A DNA stretch of 64,000 nucleotides, from positions 85,916,449 through 85,980,448 of the forward strand of contig CM072810.1 of assembly GCA_037013495.1 (NCBI GenBank). Reading direction: 5' to 3'. Below are positions 13,501-27,600 of this stretch, one piece after another. Numbering within the stretch: position 1 is the first letter of the stretch; every line of letters starts with the position of its first letter. The position numbers and the translations under genes are program-made. The DNA is from Hippophae tibetana. Lineage: Eukaryota > Streptophyta > Magnoliopsida > Rosales > Elaeagnaceae. Below the pieces are notes generated by a model. That model did not search any database and was not told the origin of the DNA. It saw only the letters and a program-made list of their open reading frames with translations.

Positions 13501-13792
13501 ATTCCACTTAAATATAATAATTACAATGATATAAAATGTGGAGTAATGTTTTCCCTACTATTCTTTTGTAAAATTGACATTAGAAAATGTTTAAGATTTC
13601 TTTTCCACTTATTGATTTTTCCTAATGTTCTATCATTATTTTATTTTTTTAAGTCTTAACACCCAACACAGTAATATTCATGTGAATTATATTATCTCTC
13701 TTCCGAATGAAAAAGGGTGATGGATGGAGGTTGTTTTAGACTATATTTGTAACTTCTTGGTACATAGCAAGAAACATTTCTATAGAGGATAA
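10533..13792. repeat. Tandem duplication of a 1,630-bp trimer
   Basis: Monomers 10828, 11372 and 11916 are repeated as 12458, 13002 and 13546, at an offset of 1,630 bp. The copies are about 10,533-12,162 and 12,163-13,792. Shared private variants include AACATATCTATAGAGAATG, CTTATACAAAATAATC, AAAGGTGACTGATGG, TTCCATCATAACC, GATGACATAAATGAGATAA, CTTATATCAAATAATC and AAAATGTGGAG. The only difference I noticed is TATTGATG near 11,222 against TATCGATG near 12,852. The junction sits next to the GTAGCAAGAAAC/TCTATAGAGGAT block. It places two A-type monomers (11916 and 12458) side by side and so breaks the dimer phase. Confidence 0.92.
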
Positions 13793-16271
13793 GCTTAATA
13801 TTTCCATTGATATTTCTTTGCTTCTTACTTCTATAAGGCGTTTGGAAATTAGATTCTTAGGGGGAAAGCGATAACCAAATTTAATTTCAATACGGTGAAT
13901 TCCATCATAACCAGAATAACATATTAATAAGTTAAGAATCTTGATGCCATAAATGAGTTAAAAATGTAAATTATTTATCTCTTATATAAAATAATCAACA
14001 TAATTTCAAACATTTGTAATTTGGCATTTTAAGACGTAATAAATTCAATTTAAATATATAATAATTACAATGATATAAAATTTGGAGTAATGTTTTCCCT
14101 ACTATTCTTTTGTAAAATTGACATTAGAAAATGTTTAAGCTTTCTTTTCCACTTATTGCTTTTTCCGAATGTTTATCATTATTTTGTTTTCTTTTTAAGT
14201 CTTAATACCCACCACAGGCATATTCATGTGAATTACATTATATCTCTTCCCAATGAAAAAAGGTGATGGATGGAGTTTGTTTTAGACAATATTTGTTACT
14301 TCTTTGTACGTAGCAAGAAACATTTCTATAGAGGATGAGCTTAATATTTCCATTCATATTTGTTTGCTTCTTACTTCTATAAGGAGTTTGGAAATTAGAT
14401 TCTTAGGGGGAAAGCAATAACCAAATTTAATTTCAATACGGTGCATTCCAACATAACCAGAATAAATTATTAATAAGTTAAGAATATTGATGCCATAAAT
14501 GAGTAAAAAATATGAATTATTGATCTCTTATATAAAATAATCAATAAAATTTCAAACGTTTGTAATTTTCCATTTTAAGACGTAATAAATTCAATTTAAA
14601 TATATAATAATTACAATGATATAAAATTTGGAGTACTGTTTCCCCTACTATTCTTTTGTAAAATTGACATTAGAAAATGGTTAAGCTTTCTTTTCCACTT
14701 ATTGCTTTTTCCTAATGTTTATCATTATATTGTTTTCTTTTTAAGTCTTAATACCCACCACAGGAATATTAATGTGAATTATATTATATCTCTTCCGAAT
14801 GAAAAAAGGTGATGGATGGAGGTTGTTTTAGACTATATTTGTTACTTCTTGGTACGTAGCAAGAAACATTTCTATAGAGGATGAGTTTAATATTTCCATT
14901 GATATTTCTTTGCTTCTTACTTCTATAAGGCGTTTCGAAATTAGATTCTTACGGGGAAATTGATAACCAAATTTAATTTCAATTTAGTGCATTCCAACAT
15001 AACCAGAATAACTTATTAATAAGTTAAGAATATTGATGCCATAAATGAGTTAAAAATTTAAATTATTTATCTCTTATATAAAATAATCAACAAAATTTCA
15101 AACGTTTGTAATTTGGCATTTTAAGACGTAATAAGTTCAATTTAAATATATAATAATTACAATGATATAAAATTTGGAGTAATGTTTCCCCTACTATTCT
15201 TTTGTAAAATTGACATTAGAAAATGTTTAAGCTTTCTTTCCCACTTATTGCTTTTTCCTAATTTTTATCATTATTTTGTTTTCTTTTTAAGTCTTAATAC
15301 CCACCACAGGCATATTCATGTGAATTACATGATATCTCTTCCCAATGAAGAAAGGTGATAGATGGAGTTTGTTTTAGACAATATTTGTTACTTCTTGGTA
15401 CGTAGCAAGAAACATTTCTGTAGAGGATGAGCTTAATATTTCCATTGATATTTCTTTGCTTCTTACTTCTATAAGGCGTTTCGAAATTAGAATCTTACGG
15501 GGAAATTGATAACCAAATTTAATTTCAATACAGTGCATTCCAACATAAACAGAATAACTTATTAATAAGTTAAGAATATTGATGCCATAAATGAGTTAAT
15601 AATTTAAATTATTTATCTCTTATATAAAATAATAAACAAAATTTCAAACTTTTGTAATTTGGCATTTTAAGACGTAATAAGTTCAATTTAAATATATAAT
15701 AATTACAATGATATAAAATTTGGAGTAATGTTTCCCCTACTATTCTTTTGTAAAATTGACTTTAGAAAATGTTTAAGCTTTCTTTTCCACTTATTGCTTT
15801 TTCCTAATGTTTATCATTATATTGTTTTCTTTTTAAGTCTTAATACCCACCACAGGCATATTCATGTGAATTATATTATCTATCTTCCTAATGAAAAAAG
15901 GTGATGGATGGAGGTTGTTTTAGAGTATATTTGTAAATTCTTGGTACGTAGCAAGAAACATTTCTATAGAGGATAAGCTTAATATTTCCATTGATATTTC
16001 TTTGCTTCTTACTTCTATAAGGCGTTTGGAAATTAGATTCTTAGGGGGAAAGCGATAACCAAATTTAATTTCAATACGGTGCTATCCAACATAACCAGAA
16101 TAACTTAGTAATAAGTTAAGAATATGGATGCCATAAGTGAGTTAAAAATGTGAATTATTGATCACTTATATAAAATAATCAACAAAATTTCAAACGTTTG
16201 TAATTTGGCATTTTAAGACGTAATAAATTCCACTTAAATATAATAATTACAATGATATAAAATTTGGAGTA
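13793..16271. repeat. Non-alternating B/D/C/C monomers
   Basis: Monomers start at 14090, 14636 (GTACTG start), 15182 and 15728, with three intervals of 546 bp. The region is the downstream relative of 4.8-6.3 kb, with one additional monomer: the 14636 unit's second half and the 15182 unit's first half have no direct counterpart there. The 15182 unit has CCCACTTATTG in place of TCCACTTATTG, a variant that becomes common only in the right half of the window. Its interior also reads TTACATGATATC, seen nowhere else. Confidence 0.85.
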
Positions 16272-19200
16272 ATGTTTTCCCTACTATTCTTTTGTAAAAT
16301 TGACATTAGAAAATGTTTAAGCTTTCTTTTCCACTTATTGATTTTTCCTAATGTTCTATCATTATTATGTTTTTTTAAGTCTTAATACCCAACACAGGAA
16401 TATTCATGCGAATTATATTATCTCTCTTCCGAATGAAAAAGGGTGATGGATGGAGGTTGTTTTAGACTATATTTGTAACTTCTTGGTACGTAGCAAGAAA
16501 CATATCTATAGAGAATGAGCTTAATATTTCCATTCATATTTCTTTGCTTCTTACTTCTATAAGGAGTTTCGAAATTAGATTCTTAGGGGGAAAGTGATAA
16601 CCAAATTTAATTAAAATACGGTGCATTCCAACATAACCAGAATAACTTATTAATATGTTAAGAATATTGATGCCATAAATGAGTTAAAAATTTAAATTAT
16701 TTATCTCTTATACAAAATAATCAACATAATTTAAAACGTTTGTAATTTGGCATTTTAAGACGTAATAAATTCAATTTAAATATATAATAATTACAATGAT
16801 ATAAAATTGGGAGTAATGTTTTCCCTACTATTCTTTTGTAAAATTGACATTAGAAAATGTTTAAGCATTCTTTTCCACTTATTGCTTTTTCCTAATGTTT
16901 ATCATTATATTGTTTTCTTTTTAAGTCTTAATACCCACCACACGCATATTCATGTGAATTATATTATCTATCTTCCTAATGAAAAAAAAATGACTGATGG
17001 AGATTGTTTTAGACTATATTTGTAACTTCTTGGTACGTAGCAAGAAACGTTTCTATAGAGGATGAGCTTAATATTTCCATTGATATTTCTTTGCTTCTTA
17101 CTTCTATAAGGCGTTTGGAAATTAGATTCTTAGGGGGAAAGCGATAACCAAATTTAATTTCAATACAGTGCATTCCAACATAACCAGAATAACTTAGTAA
17201 TAAGTTAAGAATATGGATGCCATAAATGAGTTCAAAATGTGAATTATTGATCTCTTATATAAAATAATCAACAAAATTGCAAACGTTTGTAAGGTGGCAT
17301 TTTAAGACGTAATAAATTCCACTTAAATATAATAATTACAATGATATAAAATTTGGAGTAATGTTTTCCCTACTATTCTTTTGTAAAATTGACATTAGAA
17401 AATGTTTAAGCTTTCTTTTCCACTTATTGATTTTTCTTAATGTTCTATCATTATTTTGTTTTCTTTTTAAGTCTTAATACCCAACACAGGAATATTCATG
17501 TGAATTATATTATCTCTCTTCCGAATGAAAAAAGGTGATGGATGGAGGTTGTTTTAGACTATATTTGTAACTTCTTGGTACGTAGCAAGAAACATTTCTA
17601 TAGAGGATGGCCTTAATAATTCCATTCATATTTCTTTTCTTCTTACTTTTATAAGGCGTTTCGAAATTAAATTCTTAGGGGGAAAGTGATAACCAAATTT
17701 AATTTCATTACAGTGCATTCCAACATAACCAGAATAACTTATTAATAAGTTAAGAATATTGATGCCATAAATGAGTTAAAAATTTAAATTATTTATCTCT
17801 TATATAAAATAATAAACAAAATTTCAAACGTTTGTAATTTGGCATTTTAGGACGTAATAAGTTCAATTTAAATATATAATAATTACAATGATATAAAATT
17901 TGGAGTAATGTTTACCCTACTATTCTTTTGTAAAATTGACTTTAGAAAATGTTTAAGCTTTCTTTTCCACTTATTGCTTTTTCCTAATGTTTATTCATTA
18001 TTTTGTTTTCTTTTTAAGTCTTAATACCCAACACAGGAATATTCATGTGAATTATATTATCTCTCTTCCGAATGAAAAAAGGTGATGGATGGAGGTTGTT
18101 TTAGACTATATTTGTAACTTCTTGGTACGTAGCAAGAAACATTTCTATAGAGGATGACCTTAATATTTCCATTCATATTTCTTTTCTTCTTACTTTTATA
18201 AGGCGTTTCGAAATTAAATTCTTAGGGGGAAAGTGATAACCAAATTTAATTTCATTACAGTGCATTCCAACATAACCAGAATAACTTATTAATAAGTTAA
18301 GAATATTGATGCCATAAATGAGTTAAAAATGTAAATTATTTATCTCTTATATAAAATAATCAACATAATTTCAAACATTTGTAATTTGGCATTTTAAGAC
18401 GTAATAAATTCAATTTAAATATATAATAATTACAATGATATAAAATTGGGAGTAATGTTTTCCCTACTATTCTTTTGTAAAACTGACATTAGAAAATGTT
18501 TAAGCATTCTTTTCCACTTATTGCTTTTTCCTAATGTTTATCATTATATTGTTTTCTTTTTAAGTCTTAATACCCACCACACGCATATTCATGTGAATTA
18601 TATTATCTATCTTCCTAATGAAAAAAAAATGACTGATGGAGATTGTTTTAGACTATATTTGTAACTTCTTGGTACGTAGCAAGAAACGTTTCTATAGAGG
18701 ATGAGCTTAATATTTCCATTGATATTTCTTTGCTTCTTACTTCTATAAGGCGTTTGGAAATTAGATTCTTAGGGGGAAAGCGATAACCAAATTTAATTTC
18801 AATACGGTGCATTCCAACATAACCAGAATAACATATTAATAAGTTAAGAATCTTGATGCCATAAGTGAGTTAAAAATGTGAATTATTGATCACTTATATA
18901 AAATAATCAACAAAATTTCAAACGTTTGTAATTTGGAATTTTAAGACGTAATAAATTCCACTTAAATATAATAATTACAATGATATAAAATTTGGAGTAA
19001 TGTTTTCCCTACTATTCTTTTGTAAAATTGACATTAGAAAATGTTTAAGCTTTCTTTTCCACTTATTGATTTTTCTTAATGTTCTATCATTATTATGTTT
19101 TTTTAAGTCTTAATACCCAACACAGGAATATTCATGCGAATTATATTATCTCTCTTCCAAATGAAAAAGGGTGATGGATGGAGGTTGTTTTAGACTATAT

Positions 19201-19739
19201 TTGTAACTTCTTGGTACATAGCAAGAAACATTTCTATAGAGAATGAGCTTAATATTTCCATTCATATTTCTTTGCTTCTTACTTCTATAAGGAGTTTCGA
19301 AATTAGATTCTTAGGGGGAAAGTGATAACCAAATTTAATTAAAATACGGTGGATTCCAACATAACCAGAATAACTTATTAATATGTTAAGAATATTGATG
19401 CCATAAATGAGTTAAAAATGTAAATTATTTATCTCTTATATAAAATAATCAACATAATTTCAAACATTTGTAATTTGGCATTTTAAGACGTAATAAATTC
19501 AATTTAAATATATAATAATTACAATGATATAAAATTGGGAGTAATGTTTTCCCTACTATTCTTTCGTAAAATTGACATTAGAAAATGTTTAAGCATTCTT
19601 TTCCACTTATTGCTTTTTCCTAATGTTTATCATTATATTGTTTTCTTTTTAAGTCTTAATACCCACCACACGCATATTCATGTGAATTATATTATCTATC
19701 TTCCTAATGAAAAAAAAGTGATTGATGGAGATTGTTTTA
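16272..19739. repeat. A/B dimers, reshuffled relatives of 6.7-11.4 kb
   Basis: Monomers start at 16272, 16816, 17361, 17908, 18455, 19000 and 19544. The 16272 unit resembles 10828 (AACATATCTATAGAGAATG). Units 16816-17908 resemble 8101-9193. Units 18455-19544 resemble 7011-8101. A clear switch point lies in the 17908 unit at about 18,100-18,170, where similarity to 9193 stops and similarity to the 6.7-kb block begins, again around the GTACGTAGCAAGAAAC/TCTATAGAGGATG block. All sequence is satellite. Confidence 0.85.
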
Positions 19740-22700
19740 GACTATATTTGTAACTTCTTGGTACGTAGCAAGAAACGTTTCTATAGAGGATGAGCTTAAT
19801 ATTTCCATTGATATTTCTTTGCTTCTTACTTCTATAAGGCGTTTGGAAATTAGATTCTTAGGGGGAAAGCGATAACCAAATTTAATTTCAATAAAGTGCA
19901 TTCCAACATAACCAGAATAACTTAGTAATAAGTTAAGAATATGGATGCCATAAGTGAGTTAAAAATGTGAATTATTGATATCTTATATAAAATAATCAAC
20001 AAAATTGCAAACGTTTGTAATTTGGCATTTTAAGACGTAATAAATTCCACTTAAATATAATAATTACAATGATATAAAATTTGGAGTAATGTTTTCCCTA
20101 CTATTCTTTTGTAAAATTGACATTAGAAAATGTTTAAGCTTTCTTTTCCACTTATTGATTTTTCCTAATGTTCTATCATTATTATGTTTTTTTAAGTCTT
20201 AATACCCAACACAGGAATATTCATGTGAATTATATTATCTCTCTTCCGAATGAAAAAGGGTGATGGATGGAGGTTGTTTTAGACTATATTTGTAACTTCT
20301 TGGTACGTAGCAAGAAACATATCTATAGAGGATGAGCTTAATATTTCCATTCATATTTCTTTGCTTCTTACTTCTATAAGGCGTTTCGAAATTAGATTCT
20401 TAGGGGGAAAGTGATAACCAAATTTAATTTCATTACAGTGTATTCCAACATAACCAGAATAACTTATTAATAAGTTAAGAATATTGATGCCATAAATGAG
20501 TTAAAAATTTAAATTATTTATCTCTTATATAAAATAATAAACAAAATTTCAAACGTTTGTAATTTGGCATTTTAAGACGTAATAAGTTCAATTTAAATAT
20601 ATAATAATTACAATGATATAAAATTTGGAGTAATGTTTACCCTACTATTCTTTTGTAAAATTGACTTTAGAAAATGTTTAAGCTTTCTTTTCCACTTATT
20701 GCTTTTTCCTAATGTTTATCATTATATTGTTTTCTTTTTAAGTCTTAATATCCACCACAGGCATATTTATGTGAATTATATTATCTATCTTCCTAATGAA
20801 AAAAGGTGATGGATGGAGGTTGTTTTAGACTATATTTGTAAATTCTTGGTACGTAGCAAGAAACATTTCTATAGAGGATAAGCTTAATATTTCAATTGAT
20901 ATTTCTTTGCTTCTTACTTCTATAAGGCGTTTGGAAATTAGATTCTTAGGGGGAAAGCGATAACCAAATTTAATTTAAATACGGTGCATTCCAACATAAC
21001 CAGAATAACATATTAATAAGTTAAGAATCTTGATGCCATAAGTGAGTTAAAAATGTGAATTATTGATCACTTATATAAAATAATCAACAAAATTTCAAAC
21101 GTTTGTAATTTGGCATTTTAAGACGTAATAAATTCCACTTAAATATAATAATTACAATGATATAAAATTTGGAGTAATGTTTTCCCATCTATTCTTATGT
21201 AAAATTGACATTAGAAAATGTTTAAGCTTTCTTTTCCACTTATTGATTTTTCCTAATGTTCTATCATTATTATGTTGTTTTAAGTCTTAATACCCAACAT
21301 AGGAATATTCATGCGAATTATATTATCTCTCTTCCGAATGAAAAAGGGTGATGGATGGAGGTTGTTTTAGACTATATTTGTAACTTCTTGGTACATAGCA
21401 AGAAACATTTCTATAGAGGATGAGCTTAATATTTCCATTCATATTTATTTGCTTCTTACTTCTATAAGGTGTTTCGAAATTAGATTCTTAGGGGGAAAGT
21501 GATAACCAAATTTAATTTCAATACAGTGCATTCCAACATAACCAGAATAACATATTAATAAGTTAAGAATCTTGATGCCATAAATGAGTTAAAAATTTAA
21601 ATTATTTATCTCTTATATAAAATAATCAACAAAATTTCAAACGTTTGTAATTTGGCATTTTAAGACGTAATAAATTCAATTTAAATATATAATAATTACA
21701 ATGATATAAAATTTGGAGTAATGTTTCCCCTACTATTCTTTTGTAAAATTGACATTAAAAAATGTTTAAGCTCTCTTTTCCAATTATTTCTTTTTCCTAA
21801 TTTTCTATCATTATTTTGTTTTTTTAAGTCTTAATACCCAACACAGTAATATTCATGTGAATTATATTATCTCTCTTCCGAATGAAAAAGGGTGATGGAT
21901 GGAGGTTGTTTTAGACTATATTTGTAACTTCTTGGTACATAGCAAGAAACATTTCTATAGAGAATGAGCTTAATATTTCCATTCATATTTCTTTGCTTCT
22001 TACTTCTATAAGGCGTTTGGAAATTAGATTCTTAGGGGGAAAGCGATAACCAAATTTAATTTCAATACGGTGCATTCCATCATAACCAGACTAACATATT
22101 AATAAGTTAAGAATATTGATGCCATAAATGAGTTAAAAATTTAAATTATTTATCTCTTATATAAAATAATCAACATAATTTCAAACATTTGTAATTTGGC
22201 CTTTTAAGACGTAATAAATTCAATTTAAATATATAATAATTACAATGATATAAAATTTGGAGTAATGTTTCCCCTACTATTCTTTTGTAAAATTGACATT
22301 AGAAAATGTTTAAGCTTTCTTTTCCACTTATTGCTTTTTCCTAATGTTCTATCATTATTTTGTTTTCTTTTTAAGTCTTAATACCCACCACACGCATATT
22401 CATGTGAATTATATTATCTATCTTCCTAATGAAAAAAAAGTGACTGATGGAGATTGTTTTAGACTATATTTGTAACTTCTTGGTAAGTAGCAAGAAACGT
22501 TTCTATAGAGGATGAGCTTAATATTTCCATTGATATTTCTTTGCTTCTTACTTCTATAATGCGTTTGGAAATTAGATTCTTAGGGGGAAAGCGATAACCA
22601 AATTTAATTTCTATACAGTGCATTCCAACATAACCAGAATAACTTAGTAATAAGTTAAGAATATGGATGCCATAAATGAGTTAAAAATGTGAATTATTGA

Positions 22701-24640
22701 TATCTTATATAAAATAATCAACAAAATTGCAAACGTTTGTAAGGTGGCATTTTAAGACGTAATAAATTCCACTTAAATATAATAATTACAATGATATAAA
22801 ATTTGGAGTAATGTTTTCCCTAATATTCTTTTGTAAAATTGACATTAGAAAATGTTTAAGCTTTCTTTTACACTTATTGATTTGTCCAAATATTCTATCA
22901 TTATTTTGTTTTTTTTAAGTCTTAATACCCAACACAGGAATATTCATGTGAATTATATTATCTCTCTTCCGAATGAAAAAAGGTGATGGATGGAGGTTGT
23001 TTTAGACTATATTTGTAACTTCTTGGTACGTAGCAAGAAACATATCTATAGAGGATGAGCTTAATATTTCCATTCATATTTCTTTGCTTCTTACTTCTAT
23101 AAGGCGTTTCGAAATTAGATTCTTAGGGGGAAAGTGATAACCAAATTTAATTTCAATACAGTGCATTCCAACATAACCAGAATAACTTATTAATAAGTTA
23201 AGAATATTGATGCCATAAATGAGTTAAAAATTTAAATTATTTATCTCTTATATAAAATAATAAACAAAATTTCAAACGTTTGTAATTTGGCATTTTAAGA
23301 CGTAATAAGTTCAATTTAAATATATAATAATTACAATGATATAAAATTTGGAGTAATGTTTACCCTACTATTCTTTTGTAAAATTGACTTTAGAAAATGT
23401 TTAAGCTTTCTTTTCCACTTATTGCTTTTTCCTAATGTTTATCATTATATTGTTTTCTTTTTAAGTCTTAATACCCACCACAGGCATATTCATGTGAATT
23501 ATATTATCTATCTTCCTAATGAAAAAAGGTTATGGATGGAGGTTGTTTTAGACTATATTTGTAAATTCTTGGTACGTAGCAAGAAACATTTCTATAGAGG
23601 ATAAGCTTAATATTTCCATTGATATTTCTTTGCTTCTTACTTCTATAAGGCGTTTGGAAATTAGATTCTTAGGGGGAAAGCGATAACCAAATTTAATTTC
23701 AATACGGTGCATTCCAACATAACCAGAATAACATATTAATAAGTTAAGAATATGGATGCCATAAATGAGTTAAAAATGTGAATTATTGATCTCTTATTTA
23801 AAATAATCAACAAAATTTCAAACGTTTGTAATTTGGCATTTTAAGACGTAATAAATTCCACTTAAATATAATAATTACAATGATATAAAATGTGGAGTAA
23901 TGTTTTCCCTACTATTCTTTTGTAAAATTGACATTAGAAAATGTTTAAGATTTCTTTTCCACTTATTGATTTTTCCTAATGTTCTATCATTATTTTGTTT
24001 TTTTAAGTCTTAATACCCAACACAGTAATATTCATGTGAATTATATTATCTCTCTTCCGAATGAAAAAGGGTGATGAATGGAGGTTGTTTTAGACCTATA
24101 TTTGTAACTTCTTGGTACATAGCAAGAAACATTTCTATAGAGAATGAGCTTAATATTTCCATTCATATTTCTTTGCTTCTTACTTCTATAAGGAGTTTCG
24201 AAATTAGATTCTTAGGGGGAAAGTGATAACCAAATTTAATTAAAATACGGTGCATTCCAACATAACCAGAATAACTTATTAATATGTTAAGAATATTGAT
24301 GCCATAAATGAGTTAAAAATTTAAATTATTTATCTCTTATAAAAAATAATCAACATAATTTAAAACGTTTGTAATTTGGCATTTTAAGACGTAATAAATT
24401 CAATTTAAATATATAATAATTACAATGATATAAAATTTGGAGTAATGTTTTCCCTACTATTCTTTTGTAAAATTGACATTAGAAAATGTTTAAGCTTTCT
24501 TTTCCACTTATTGCTTTTTCCTAATGTTTATCATTATATTGTTTTCTTTTTAAGTCTTAATACCCACCACACGCATATTCATGTGAATTATATTATCTAT
24601 CTTCCTAATGAAAAAAAAGTGACTGATGGAGATTGTTTTA
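19740..24640. repeat. 4,901-bp nine-monomer higher-order unit, copy 1
   Basis: Monomers start at 20089, 20633, 21177, 21721, 22265, 22811, 23356, 23900 and 24445. Each of the first five has a counterpart exactly 4,901 bp downstream (24990, 25534, 26078, 26622, 27166). Rare shared variants tie the copies together: TTTCATTACAGTGTATTCC, TTATTTGCTTC with AAGGTGTTTCG, GACATTAAAAAATG with AGCTCTC and CCAATTATTTC, and CCATCATAACCAGACTAAC. Copy 1 keeps nine consecutive monomers of 544-546 bp. Confidence 0.9.
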
Positions 24641-27600
24641 GACTATATTTGTAACTTCTTGGTACGTAGCAAGAAACGTTTCTATAGAGGATGAGCTTAA
24701 TATTTCCATTGATATTTCTTTGCTTCTTACTTCTATAAGGCGTTTGGAAATTAGATTCTTAGGGGGAAAGCGATAACCAAATTTAATTTCAATAAAGTGC
24801 ATTCCAACATAACCAGAATAACTTAGTAATAAGTTAAGAATATGGATGCCATAAGTGAGTTAAAAATGTGAATTATTGATCACTTATATAAAATAATCAA
24901 CAAAATTTCAAACGTTTGTAATTTGGCATTTTAAGACGTAATAAATTCCACTTAAATATAATAATTACAATGATATAAAATTTGGAGTAATGTTTTCCCT
25001 ACTATTCTTTTGTAAAATTGACATTAGAAAATGTTTAAGCTTTCTTTTCCACTTATTGATTTTTCCTAATGTTCTATCATTATTATGTTTTTTTAAGTCT
25101 TAATACCCAACACAAGAATATTCATGCGAATTATATTATCTCTCTTCCGAATGAAAAAGGGTGATGGATGGAGGTTGTTTTAGACTATATTTGTAACTTC
25201 TTGGTACGTAGCAAGAAACATATCTATAGAGGATGAGCTTAATATTTCCATTCATATTTCTTTGCTTCTTACTTCTATAAGGCGTTTCGAAATTAGATTC
25301 TTAGGGGGAAAGTGATAACCAAATTTAATTTCATTACAGTGTATTCCAACATAACCAGAATAACTTATTAATAAGTTAAGAATATTGATGCCATAAATGA
25401 GTTAAAAATTTAAATTATTTATCTCTTATATAAAATAATATACAAAATTTCAAACGTTTGTAATTTGGCATTTTAAGACGTAATAAGTTCAATTTAAATA
25501 TATAATAATTACAATGATATAAAATTTGGAGTAATGTTTACCCTACTATTCTTTTGTAAAATTGACTTTAGAAAATGTTTAAGCTTTCTTTTCCACTTAT
25601 TGCTTTTTCCTAATGTTTATCATTATATTGTTTTCTTTTTAAGTCTTAATACCCACCACAGGCATATTCATGTGAATTATATTATCTATCTTCCTAATGA
25701 AAAAAGGTGATGGATGGAGGTTGTTTTAGACTATATTTGTAAATTCTTGGTACGTAGCAAGAAACATTTCTATAGAAGATAAGCTTAATATTTCCATTGA
25801 TATTTCTTTGCTTCTTACTTCTATAAGGCGTTTGGAAATTAGATTCTTAGGGGGAAAGCGATAACCAAATTTAATTTCAATACTATGGATTCCAACATAA
25901 CCAGAATAACTTAGTAATAAGTTAAGAATATTGATGCTATAAATGAGGTAAAAATGTGAATTATTGATCTCTTATATAAAATAATCAACAAAATTTCAAA
26001 TGTTTGTAAGTTGGCATTTTAAGACGTAATAAATTCCACTTAAATATAATAATTACAATGATATAAAATTTGGAGTAATGTTTTCCCTACTATTCTTTTG
26101 TAAAATTGACATTAGAAAATGTTTAAGCTTTCTTTTCCACTTATTGATTTTTCCTAATGTTCTATCATTATTATGTTTTTTTAAGTCTTAATACCCAACA
26201 CAGGAATATTCATGCGAATTATATTATCTCTCTTCCGAATGAAAAAGGGTGATGGATGGAGGTTGTTTTAGACTATATTTGTAACTTCTTGGTACATAGC
26301 AAGAAACATTTCTATAGAGGATGAGCTTAATATTTCCATTCATATTTATTTGCTTCTTACTTCTATAAGGTGTTTCGAAATTAGATTCTTAGGGGGAAAG
26401 TGATAACCAAATTTAATTTCAATACAGTGCATTCCAACATAACTAGAATAACATATTAATAAGTTAAGAATCTTGATGCCATAAATGAGTTAAAAATTTA
26501 AATTATTTATCTCTTATATAAAATAATCAACAAAATTTCAAACGTTTGTAATTTGGCATTTTAAGACGTAATAAATTCAATTTAAATATATAATAATTAC
26601 AATGATATAAAATTTGGAGTAATGTTTCCCCTACTATTCTTTTGTAAAATTGACATTAAAAAATGTTTAAGCTCTCTTTTCCAATTATTTCTTTTTCCTA
26701 ATTTTCTATCATTATTTTGTTTTTTTAAGTCTTAATACCCAACACAGTAATATTCATGTGAATTATATTATCTCTCTTCGGAATGAAAAAGGGTGATGGA
26801 TGGAGGTTGTTTTAGACTATATTTGTAACTTCTTGGTACATAGCAAGAAACATTTCTATAGAGAATGAGCTTAATATTTCCATTCATATTTCTTTGCTTC
26901 TTACTTCTATAAGGCGTTTGGAAATTAGATTCTTAGGGGGAAAGCGATAACCAAATTTAATTTCAATACGGTGCATTCCATCATAACCAGACTAACATAT
27001 TAATAAGTTAAGAATATTGATGCCATAAATGAGTTAAAAATTTAAATTATTTATCTCTTATATAAAATAATCAACATAATTTCAAACATTTGTAATTTGG
27101 CATTTTAAGACGTAATAAATTCAATTTAAATATATAATAATTACAATGATATAAAATTTGGAGTAATGTTTCCCCTACTATTCTTTTGTAAAATTGACAT
27201 TAGAAAATGTTTAAGCTTTCTTTTCCACTTATTGCTTTTTCCTAATGTTGTATGATTATTTTGTTTTCTTTTTAAGTCTTAATACCCACCACACGCATAT
27301 TTATGTGAATTATATTATGTATCTTCCTAATGAAAAAAAAAGCGATTGATGGAGATTGTTTTAGACTATATTTGTAACTACTTGGTACGTAGCAAGAAAA
27401 GTTTCTATAGAGGATGAGCTTAATATTTCCATTGATATTTCTTTGCTTCTTACTTCTATTAGGCGTTTGGAAATTAGATTCTTAGGGGGAAAGCGATAAC
27501 CAAATTTAATTTCAATACAGTGCATTCCAACATAACCAGAATAACTTATTTATAAGTTAAGAATATAGATACCATAAATGAGTTAAAAATGTGAATTATT

